This document shows, piece after piece, positions 19,001 through 26,000 of a stretch of 64,000 nucleotides of DNA. A program made the position numbers and the translations under genes. The stretch's first letter is position 1; each line of letters starts with the position of its first letter. Under the pieces are notes generated by a model, which had not been told where the DNA came from, did no database searches, and saw only the letters and a program-made list of their open reading frames with translations. This DNA comes from Owenia fusiformis (Eukaryota > Annelida > Polychaeta > Sabellida > Oweniidae), in the NCBI GenBank assembly GCA_903813345.2, contig CAIIXF020000012.1, positions 2,769,318-2,833,317 on the forward strand, in the 5' to 3' direction.

Positions 19001-21969
19001 AAAGTCAAAATATCTCATTGAATAAACTGCTAAGTCCCAGAACCTCTTCTCTGTAGATGTATAAGTCAAACTATCACAATCTTCAAACTACCAAGTCCAA
19101 GAACGTCTAATATACGGCATCAACTGCTAAGTCCATGTAGCCTGCTTTCTTCACAACTAAATAATAAGGCTACCTACAAATATAGCATGCACACAACGAC
19201 ATATGCAAAAATATAACATGTGAAAATATTTGACCTCTAAAATGACTAAGTTCATTTAATGTTAAGTGATACTGATATTAAAATATTCTAAGTTCAATAT
19301 TTCTCTTTCCAAAAACAACAAAGTCCAAAATAATGTTTTACCAAATATTGACTAAGTTAATTTCATACTAAGTTATACTGATGTTAAAATATTCTAAGTT
19401 AAATATTTCTATCTCCAGAAATAACAAAGTCCAAAATAATGTTTCACCAAATACTGACTAAGTCCAATAATGTTGTAAATCGTCTAAGTTCCTTGATGAT
19501 CAAAATAGCTTGTTTCTCAAACACAAGTTATGTCAGCATTTCCTCTCAGTCCATGAAGGCTGGACAATACGTCTAATGCTTTGCGCTGGGGATAGCTTCA
19601 CCCTGTTGAAGTTTTGTCCAGTCTTGTAGATCTCCTTTACTTCCAGTGCGATAAATAAACTAAGTTTCACACACTTAGCTACATCAAAGTTTTCCCAAAA
19701 TTCCAAGTTCCAAAAATAAACTAAGTTCCTCACACTTAGTTTCCTCAATCTGCCCTTGTATACTGCAAACGTATAGCTTGGCTCATCAGATGTATACTAC
19801 TAAGGTACAGCTTCTATCTTCATGTGTATACTGCAAACGTATAGCTTCAAGACCACAAAATCAACTAAGTTCTATAAAACTTAGAAGATTTTAGCTGTTT
19901 CCCGAAATTCCGCTCTGGAGGTCCTTCCTCGACAACATCTGGCATCGCACTGACGATCCTTCAACAGCGAGATACTTATATAGGCCCGATGACGTCATCG
20001 ATTTTCGTACAAGATTTCAACTGTGAATTACAGCTTATTTACGCCATATTTCGCTTCAATATTGATCATACAACAAGATTATAATATTGACTCAAGAAAT
20101 ATAACAGTAATTAACCACTATCTAGTCTAATTTTCCTTCGATTCAATCGAATCAAAAGCAGGAAGTAAAATAATAAAGTTGTCATGTTAGACTACCGATC
20201 AACTACAAATTAGACTGCCAGATAAGACTGCCCGATCAACATAAACAAAATCGTGATCAAATAAATAAAACATGTGAACTATTTCACCTCTGTAAGTACA
20301 ACCTAAGTGCTGCAAATGATACTACATTTATAAATCTTAATAATCTCAATAGGAAATTACTTTCCAAGTGTAATAATTGCCTAATGTACAAAAATACAAC
20401 ACTTTATCAAAAATCAAAAATTTTGCATTTTCAAAATTCCGTTACAATATCTTTTCTTATATTGGGCAGATAATATTTTCTTTTACTGGATATATTTCAA
20501 TTTGTCAATTTATCAGATACATACATGTAAGGGTAATATGAAAACTGAACCACTAAAGCTGATGAATATTCAAGTTTGAGGGAACTTTCTAATACTGTGC
20601 CATGTTATCTAACCCAAATTAGCCACCTGGAGGTGAAAATGGTAACTACTTACTCGCATCTGTGTTATTGTTAACTTACCAAAACTGCTGGCAGATATAC
20701 CATTGGTAAACATATATGGTGAAACATCATTACTTTGTTTTTACTAAAGTAATGGACGATGCACTGAATCATAGTTTGACCCTGTAACTCCGTCCTGAAT
20801 CGAACTGTGTGGTGAATATACATTGCTACAACATCGTATGCCATATATGGAGTGGCGAACATGAAGAATGGGTTTAAGAGCCAGTGCCTAAAATAAGAAT
20901 AAGTTAAAAGTTTGAGAAGCAAAGTAGAACCTGTATAATTGAACACCATTCTAATCTACCTGCCAATGTGAACGCCTTTTTCAGTGTCATTTTTATCCTG
21001 TCATAGACTTCTATGTTAAAAATCCCAAAGACATTAATAATGGTATTCGAACAAGACAGATTTCACTGGAATAACATCACAGACAAAATCTCAAAAATTT
21101 CCAGTTGGATTTATTAACAAATCTAAAAATACAGACACTAACTTTCAATTAATTATAGGAAAAATATACATGTATGTACAAATTCTTGTGTAAGCATTAT
21201 TGTGTACGGATCCTTCATAGACTACTTACTGATCTTTGATGATGTCGCCATGAGTGTTAGACATTACAATAACACCAGCTATCACGGCTAATACTGCATG
21301 GGTGGACGATACTACCCTAGAATCATGAAAGGTGAGGTGCTTATATGATATGTAATGACCCGTTGGCACCCAAGGGGAATGACTAACTAATGAGTATAGT
21401 GTAACGAGCCAGATAAAGAAATTGAAAGAAGTGTGCTAAATTCAATGCCCCGACGTGTGGGAATCGAACTAGTTCAGTCGGTAGAGCATCAGTCTTTGGA
21501 TCCTAGGTTCGATTCCCACACGGGGCATTGAATTTACCACTAGAGAATTTAGAACTAGAAAGACAACTACACTAAGTAACACAGACTAATGAAGGTTATC
21601 GGGTTCCTTGAGTGGGTGTGGCTCATGTCTATACAATGAAGACTCTTAGAACTAAGATGCTGGGTACCAGAATGGATGATAAAATGATAGTAATATTCAT
21701 CAAATGAAGGTAATACGAATGTGCCGAACCTTACGAAAAATCATATATATACACGTACTGTCTTATCACCGACTTCAGTTTTCACTTTCATTCAGGTGGG
21801 CGATAATAGGGAGAAAATTAGGTTTTACTTACTTCACACTGATATTGACTTGATCCGACTCATTAAAATAGCTCCCAAGGAAGGTATGTGCTATTTTGCG
21901 TACAAAAATAAATAAACTTGGAAAGAACACAAACCCACAGAGTGGGAGAGTCAAGTAATCTGGCAACAT
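7061..21969 (-). CDS. TLCD3/FAM57-like TLC-domain membrane protein, four exons seen; 3' part outside window
   Basis: Exons on the minus strand: 21969-21833, 21316-21230, 20887-20680 and 7156-7061. Phases match at every junction and all boundaries are GT-AG. The first exon begins MLPDYLTLPLCGFVFFPSLF, comparable with the start of human TLCD3A. The next gives VVSSTHAVLAVIAG and DIIKDQ, and the third gives PYMAYDVVAMY, FSKNKVMMFHH and the following membrane segment. The fourth gives FRGPKGDFIVGLF and VTVPFLNLRNILYQ, matching the family's KGDFxxGxxxxxELSTPF motif. TLCD3 proteins are multi-pass ER or plasma-membrane proteins linked to ceramide metabolism; function here is inferred. The C-terminal exons must lie left of the LINE. 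Intron 3 is about 13.5 kb because it contains the LTR retrotransposon. The gene starts head-to-head with SGF29. Confidence 0.85.
7117..7392 (-). repeat. 3 x 92-bp tandem repeat containing the splice acceptor and start of TLCD3-like exon 4
   Basis: Copies begin at 7117, 7209 and 7301, with only a few differences between them. Each unit, read on minus, carries the intron end TTTTTATTTGCAG and the next 40 bases of exon 4. In the direction of transcription the acceptors lie at 7340, 7248 and 7156. Only the last continues into the whole exon, so two decoy acceptors precede the real one. Confidence 0.9.
8091..8880. repeat. Internal ~90-bp minisatellite within the 3' LTR
   Basis: About nine diverged units are recognisable by TCCTGGATCCTC (later TCCTGGAACCTC) spaced about 90 bp apart, alternating with ATAATCTAAGTCAAACTATC. 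The same array lies in the other LTR at about 18305-19094. Confidence 0.8.
9776..9797 (-). promoter_or_regulatory. CRE plus TATA motif in the 3' LTR
   Basis: Read on minus, the palindrome TGACGTCA is followed within about ten bases by TATATAAG. This is the counterpart of the 19976-19997 site in the 5' LTR. Confidence 0.5.
10233..10244 (-). other. Polypurine tract next to the 3' LTR
   Basis: Read on minus, GGTAGGGGGGAG directly precedes the LTR start, the expected place for plus-strand DNA priming in LTR retrotransposons. Confidence 0.7.
10530..17753 (-). CDS. Gag-Pol polyprotein of the Ty3/Gypsy element
   Basis: A single frame of 2407 codons. The N-terminal ~480 residues are polar and include a Met-rich coiled-coil stretch (about residues 170-240). 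A retrotransposon-gag domain follows (KAYFAMCVSANSWSDEEKK, about 500-600), then a CCHC zinc knuckle (CYYCDKLGHYQSDC, about 755). Pol shows protease (FLVDSGA, later ILGSDFM), reverse transcriptase with YLDD, RNase H (LDTDAS), and integrase with an HHCC zinc finger and DDE core (AIDILG, HSDQGRNF). A GPY/F-type module near WKGPFQI and an Arg/Ser-rich tail end it. Gag and Pol share one frame, so no frameshift is needed. About 300 residues between protease and reverse transcriptase are acidic and Ser-rich. Confidence 0.95.
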   Translation of the reverse strand: MDTEDPKSIESGDLSDTNTDKSKDVEKTVFVKLATDGEIDNPIAKDDTLQYTGRKATEHMATELPAMEKWRLPSEADLDERHPTVGGAEAIYPSDKTGIETEFKKAWSGQTTGYWSGAIHNGVYSPQSQAWGARPKGDRYMPRTSTMITTPAELRVDMQEKPADREIKTHIHVMEDTINQNVTTINMMEGHMSHIEGQVANMEGHMSNMGSQVNNIGGEVTQIKDHIGTLSQTLKAEFKEEMNNLCQTLHMALQSSTSRPEPVLQGDVRPSSPVVKLGTSVDTRTMLQAKSSATSQRLQSREVLSTFNPQQGVVGGPTLVNPELTADQPRIVTPPKWPLIRQKRIASDEDFTGLPKRPAFKSPPTKRRVAAVKSEDDYGFGETKFVGTPSKRMFVPQQTQSQPSKDRYRSTYDELPNEAETRYEEALQTNANMTHFTPQEEETAVPMNDTMPSVIAQFAKMHEETTKLVGKVLEETIPKRAASQSKTKIKPDTYNGTTPWIDYKAYFAMCVSANSWSDEEKKQFLATSLRGQAQQLIYEMDPGYTYDELVSALDKRFGPGGKADVYQAEWVGRTRKPKETLQTLGQDVRRLTSLAYPELPRAAQDRLARERFAQAIPDDEIRRSIHNHSGDCSTLDKAIEIAIREESYLESERMRKGLKPRHRDERVNAVEEKQAQNEMMQLVKAFQEMHRDSTVMQNKLMQENLMKVVQEMHKESTANLKTIIQELKDKEKSNESGEKRPVSRGVKCYYCDKLGHYQSDCYKKQNDIKKGIIKDSKGESTNPVKFLTHGDLEISKSDSSDTTIRKIIATGTVCGTKVEFLVDSGAVRTMIGQRSYMQIPDRLKPRLYPADRVFIQASGSPIAVCGIIDGIIELDGQETQTSIVVADIDHDGILGSDFMTITGAVINYGAKELTFPASQLAEAMAANVIEDKMLPSTTSSEKTSADTDTEIIQLEEPEEPELPPAPCPTDESDNSDDDLTELKLGTPVSQSTPVGVRSSPIGYYPVKSGEEDGWEPAPDVPFCPGLICVTPTSVVIPETPSVSQGSTSQGSSSDVQGIQDTPDSQDVEPDLSQYQRSLQSEDLFSNKSSSPELELNRDSAECDEESFQTCSSASELQAQCSTGLTVNQDDTELPNIGEASGSQSVTDCRVKEDVTIEPYTMRLIEVEMQKSINSCELGIIEPLTDFDAANVEVVSTLVELGQQQLFVEVWNHTEFEEHLPAGITIGEYSTIETGVYHLTDASELPQDDVCILQGASAGTDINIQTLPAHLQELFDRSCEHLTDNQKEKVKVMLCRNADIFATGDADLGRTHLVKHHIDTGDSAPIKQMYRPLPKVKQEEVNKQIEDMLERGIIEKSKSPWASPIVLVKKKDNSWRFCVDYRRLNSVTKKDAFPIPRIEETLNMMNGSTYFSCLDMASGYWQCELDENAKEKSAFVVRGGLYQWVVMPFGLANASSTFSRLMEQVLHGLSSQSSLVYLDDVITFSPTFDGCMDRLQEVFDRFRAAGLRLKPRKCSLFQREVDYLGHVVSENGIAPNPKKVQQMAEYQTPKNVKEVRQFLGGASYYRRHVQDFAKIAGPLHALTKKNQRFYWDEDCQVAFDMLKQKLITAPILAYPRDDCPYILDTDASNESIGAVLSQLQDGEERVIYYASKRLNKQEKNYCVTRRELLAAVNYVRYFRQYLYGVHFKLRTDHSSLRWLINFKDPEGQLARWLQVIQEYNFELEFRPGNKHQNADVMSRIPCRQCDHCEIPEETTMFCVEDITTVAIHPEWTLEKIAEAQAEDADIGPILKAKLKSEARPSWDEISYNSAAIKHYWNQWDRIVLNKGVLCRSWEDDEGHTASLQILAPAVLRPIVLEMSHSNKVAGHFGIKKTFMRSRQHFYWHEQRNDVRAVVRTCKICGARKKPMKPYRAPMKTHGVGNPMERIAIDILGPFPETPRGNKVILVCGDYFSKWMEAFALPNQEARTVADKIVAEVVCRLGMPATLHSDQGRNFEAKVFQEMCNLLGIEKTRTTPFHPQSDGMIERYNRTLLDSLAKLLQPEPHQTDWDLQIPFALMAYRTAVNESTGETPAMLMLGRELKLPLETLIEVPPMDTEESDYVTDLREKLSEAHDRARAKLKLSAERQKVAYDRKLAGHSYSEGDAVWYLDNTKRKGVSPKLESKWKGPFQIIKKISDVTYRIQIKGKKPRVIHFNMLKPYEAELPDDWRIPKSQPEIVMEPLTDDPVQELITDKVPCSTKHISKTVKWKDQEEKPEVEPERDSQPILQDETPDYKKTVKTSPKKEVDDKPSRRERKRPRHLDDFVAEVSTSRDSHQSRPYSKSPDYRHDWRSEYRHDRKRSAHFSDRHSRLRHRASNELNRSNRTREADLLDSFPRHRRLSRDRDWRSRSRDSRWKSRSQSSRKRYKRE
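17806..17823 (-). other. Putative primer-binding site
   Basis: Two bases inside the 5' LTR (minus orientation) is TGGTGGCAGCGGTGTTGG, beginning with the TGG expected to pair with a tRNA CCA end. It is loosely similar to tRNA-Leu 3' complements, but I cannot name the primer with confidence. Confidence 0.45.
17825..20446 (-). repeat. 5' LTR of the Gypsy element
   Basis: This is the upstream LTR relative to minus-strand transcription, 2622 bp, matching the other LTR wherever checked. If its CRE/TATA site at 19976-19997 drives transcription, only about 450-500 bp is U3 and more than 2 kb, including the 90-bp minisatellite, would be transcribed leader. Confidence 0.93.
19976..19997 (-). promoter_or_regulatory. 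Promoter-like CRE + TATA box in the 5' LTR
   Basis: On the minus strand a perfect cAMP-response palindrome TGACGTCA (19990-19997) stands just upstream of TATATAAG. This suggests a transcription start near 19945-19955. The motif is seen; promoter function is inferred. Confidence 0.55.
20447..20679 (-). other. Remainder of TLCD3-like intron 3
   Basis: Host intron sequence between the donor GTAAGT (20679) and the LTR insertion point. No other feature is recognised. Confidence 0.6.
21438..21535 (+). repeat. tRNA-derived foldback sequence
   Basis: The right part contains tRNA-like boxes: GTTCAGTCGGTAGAGCATC (A-box/D-arm) and GGTTCGATTCC (B-box/T-arm), then an acceptor-like CACACGGGGC. The 3' side of the anticodon arm is missing, so this is not a functional tRNA. 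The left 32 bases (21438-21469) are the inverse complement of the right end (21507-21535), making a long stem around the A-box and anticodon remnant. It lies in intron 1 of the TLCD3-like gene. Confidence 0.65.
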
Positions 21970-23094
21970 TTTAAACATTTGACATTTTATAGCAACAAAT
22001 CGTGGACCAATCAAATTCCTCGTTACATCCTTCTAGTTTGTGGTCTGTTCGTCTCTCAGTGATTTTTATTTTCCCTGAAATTTGTGAAATGTCAATATTA
22101 TAGGTCTTTAGGGTGAGTAAGGTGTATTTTATACTTATCTGTAATTTAGACAAGTATCTACTCTGTCTCGTTATCGAGTAATGTGACGATCTGTGGAGTT
22201 TTTGACCTAAAATTGTCATCTTCAAAATTGTGAAAAATATTATTTTTTTTCAAATTTTTGTAAAAAATAATATTCTCCTCGGTCAATCCAAAGTGAACAC
22301 CATCGATTGATCTCTATTATTAATAGAAGAAGATTACTTCTAATAAGAGAGATCAATAGATGGTGTTCACTGTGGGTCAATCATGTCAATTTGTTATCTC
22401 ACTTTATATGATTAACTAAATGTTTCTGTAGATTAGCTTCTGCAAATACTGTACATGTACTATAATACATCTGAGAGAGTGATTTCTCAAGAATTTTTCT
22501 CAACAGGGCACAGGGACTTCAATCCACTGACGGGGGTGACATTCTATCGAAACTCAGACATTATACTGAGATCTTTTGTATGATCAAGTGTCCATGCTGC
22601 GTAAGCACCACAATTCAACGATATCTTCCACCGCCTAAGTGAAAGTGACTGGGATTTTGGTTTCATGTTAAAGCGATGGAAGATATTGTTATATGAAGAA
22701 ATGATCATATTCAAAAGTTTCCATGTGATACAAGTCTGATTTAGCCTAGCTCAAATATCAAGCATTATGTCAACTTAGAGTTGTTTAGTTCCATGAAAAC
22801 TAAAATATCGAAATTGACACTCCATGTCCGCCATCTTAAATGTGAAGGTGATGGCTGTACCTTCGCTTGATACTGACCAGTGATATTGAAATTAAGACTT
22901 ATGGTTTTGTGTGTTCCAGATTGATCCTGACCATTTCACGACTATATGACCATGCTATAGACAAAATAGTATCCACATGTCACGCTCAAAACAATAGCAT
23001 CAGTATTACAACATATTCCCAAGAATTTTAGGATTTTCTGTGATGTTACACTGATTTACTCATGAACACATAAGGGCATTATATAACCAGCAAG
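21970..23094. promoter_or_regulatory. Head-to-head intergenic region between the TLCD3-like gene and SGF29
   Basis: The two start codons are about 1.1 kb apart and face away from each other, so this interval must hold both promoters and 5' UTRs. I see no clear TATA or CpG-rich core. It contains an inverted-repeat element (22280-22381). An in-frame stop at 23071-23073 precedes the chosen SGF29 ATG. Confidence 0.45.
22280..22381. repeat. Short inverted-repeat (MITE-like) element
   Basis: The left arm GGTCAATCC..GTGAACACCATC..GATTGATCTCT (22280-22329) pairs with AGAGATCAATAGATGGTGTTCAC..GGGTCAAT (22337-22381). The result is a near-perfect hairpin with a loop of only a few bases. There is no coding capacity. 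Confidence 0.6.
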
Positions 23095-26000
23095 ATGAGA
23101 AAAGCAAAATCATGGGCTGCATCACAAATCACTGCTTCTAGCACTAGTAGCAGAAGTTTTGGTAAGTTATAATAGAATTACTCTTTACACTGTCTCATAC
23201 ATAGATTATGCAAGGGTCAGTCAATGGGATATTGCCAAATTCAGACTGACTGGTGTTCATATTGAGAGGTGTTGGGATTACTGAGGTTCAGGTTCTGGTG
23301 TATTTTTTAGATCATTTAATTGATAAGGAAAGTTTCCGAAAATTTACACACAGATTTTTGTGTTCGTTTCGTTTAAAATTCAATTTAAAGTTTTTAAAAC
23401 CAATACCAAATCATTGGGTATTAGGCACAACTTAAGCTTATAAGAACATGTTTGACGTTTGCACAATAATTCCTCGTATTTATTTCAAGATAATTACATT
23501 ACAGGTAAGCCTTCTCACATGGACAAAGAATCAAAGTCAAGTCCGAAACCTTATTCAGTTGGGAGTCCGGCCACCAGAGATGTGCCAAGTTCCAGTGGAA
23601 CATCCACCCCTACTGTTGTTAGTAACAATGCTACAGATCTGAAAATCAAAGCTATGCTTAAAGAACTCCATCAGCTAGTATTTCAAGTTCAGGTACATAT
23701 CTATATTAATCGTCAACATTAAATGTCACATAGTTACACATAGTAGAGAAAACTGGGCAAAAGAATGATGCTATTTACCCTGATAATTTTTCAACTTTGT
23801 AACTAGTAAAGCCAGAACATGAGAAATGTCAGCTGATGAAATGAGCTTTATCTTTCCTTTGGGGGATTTTATTTAAATGGATTATTTTGGAAATACTTTT
23901 TTCAGTGAACGTGTAAAATATCAACTATTTATCGTGAAACTATATTCTGTTTTATAGCAAGAAAGAGAGCGGGGAGAACATAATTTAAACAATATTACAA
24001 AAACTCATGAAAGAATGCAACAAGAAGCCAAGTCTAAAGCGAACGCAAAAGGTATCGGTATCATTGATAGTTAAATCAAAAGGTTCAAGTTGGTACTAAT
24101 GCCTATTATTCAGTTATTGTTTAAGTCCAAATATATTACTTTATACAAGCACCTATTATTGGAATCTTTTAATTCTAGACTCAGCGTCAATAATTATCCT
24201 TATTGAACTTAATATTTTCTGTGTTAGGCTTTCTATTATAATGTCATTGTTTTTGTGATTTGTGTTCATTATAGCTATAGTTCCATTCCCATCAATGCAA
24301 AATGAATGTAGATTCTTTTTGATTCAGATTCAAATTCTTTACACGTATCTTCACCACAACTACTGGGAGCTGTGTATGAAGATGAGTCTCCATTGTTTAA
24401 GCATAAGGGGTCTTTATTTTCCAGTTTCACCCTACTTCAAGTCTAAGCTAAGGGGTCTTTATAACACAGCAATGCAGGATGCTGAGGCAGAGGCAGAACT
24501 TTTAAGAAGAGCTTTAGATAAGATTGCTGAAATAAAAGCAGTGAGGAGCGGAGCTTGTGAGTACAAAATGCAGATTTCTAAAATAAATATATAAATCAAA
24601 CTAATCTGGGGGTCATTAACAGAAACTTTGTAAAGTTAAGAATTCATAAAATCCATTGTTCTCTAACTGTGATGTCATTATATCCATAGTTACAACAATT
24701 CATTTACGAATTCATAACTTTACTAAGTTTCTGTTAATGGCCCCCTGATAACTTTAGAGATTTAGAAACAAGTGGAATTGTAAAATCAATGATTTTTGAG
24801 AGTCACTGATTGGAATAAGTGATAAAATAGATCAATGTGTTGTGATCATTCATGGGAACTTATAAAGTTGCCTATTTTATTATACTTAAACTGAAATGCA
24901 GCCTGTAACGTGTATATATATATATATATCTTTTATTGACTCTTTAGATGTCATGACCTGACATATTAGTCATTACAAAATAAAATTGTACAAAACTACA
25001 CTACACTACATTAATATATACAATTTATACAAAAAACTTGTTATTTACATATGTTATAATATACTTTAAGTGTGATGCACCCAAAATGTTAATCTCCAGA
25101 TTTATCTTTTAGAGAAATTAACATAATGAACGTATTTTCAGGATCATGTTGATCAACATTAATTTTGCTAGTGATGTTGTCAAACAATATTTTTCTATTT
25201 TCTCTATGTATTTGGCATTTAATCATGAAATAAACTCATTTTCTATTTCCCCACAAAAGTTACATAATCATTCATAACTGGTCACTAATATTAGTACAAA
25301 AATAACAGCAAACCTTACAACTTGCTAGTAGCTAAAACTGCATTCTGAATAGGACAAATGTATACTGTACTGCTGGATGTTTTTTTGTTTGTATATAGTC
25401 TTCATGACCCCAGAAGAAGCTGACATGGCTTTTTGTGTGAGTTTGAATTTGAAACAAATGCCAGCTACTTTATAATGAAGGCATAGAATTAATGTGACTG
25501 CAAATCTTACTCAGTAGCTTGCTTTTGATCAACCTATTCTGACTCATTCATTCATTGACTGCAATTTTAATTGGCTAGCTGGATTTTGATTGACCTATTT
25601 TGATTGGATACGACTAGAGCAAAGTATATAATAATCTCCTTTTTTGAAGAGTGTAGATGGAACACTGTCAAACCTGGAAAACAGGCACATAAATAAATCT
25701 TCTTATATCATTACAGCTAGTGGAGACCGTCCTAAACAAATAATGCGCCGAGGTGTGCTCATGTCGATGTTACAACAGAATGCTCTAACGTTACCTCTGT
25801 GGATTGGCAAGCCTGGTGAGGATCCCCCGCCATTATGTGGGGCAACTCCTGCAGATTCTACTTATATTGGGAAACAGGGTGACAAAGTGGCAGCCAGGTT
25901 CGTGTTATATTTGTTCATCCAAAATTTTACAGAAAAATATTTTGACTTAAAATCAAGGAAATTTTGTCCCATATAAAAGTGTAGAATCTTCTTTAAAGGT

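Larger units (their letters stand above)
7611..20446 (-). mobile_element. Full-length Ty3/Gypsy LTR retrotransposon, apparently young
   Basis: Two 2622-bp LTRs (7611-10232 and 17825-20446) in the same orientation begin TGTAAC and end GTTACA, and agree at every place I compared. The insertion is flanked by a 4-bp duplication ATAT (7607-7610 and 20447-20450). Between the LTRs is one long gag-pol frame on the minus strand (10530-17753) with the order protease, reverse transcriptase, RNase H, integrase, which defines Ty3/Gypsy. A primer-binding-like site and a polypurine tract adjoin the LTRs. The element looks whole. Matching LTRs and a continuous ORF imply a recent insertion. It sits in intron 3 of the TLCD3-like gene, in that gene's orientation. 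I see no envelope-like gene. Confidence 0.95.

Noticed and set aside
21438-21535. Functional tRNA gene
   Set aside because: A-box and B-box are present, but the anticodon stem 3' side is missing and the 5' acceptor strand is replaced by an inverted copy of the 3' half.
25399-25434. Possible 36-nt SGF29 exon between exons 4 and 5 (AG before, GTGTGA after, phase-compatible)
   Set aside because: It would add FMTPEEADMAF, which does not match the family at this point, and the donor is weak. Left out unless transcripts show it.
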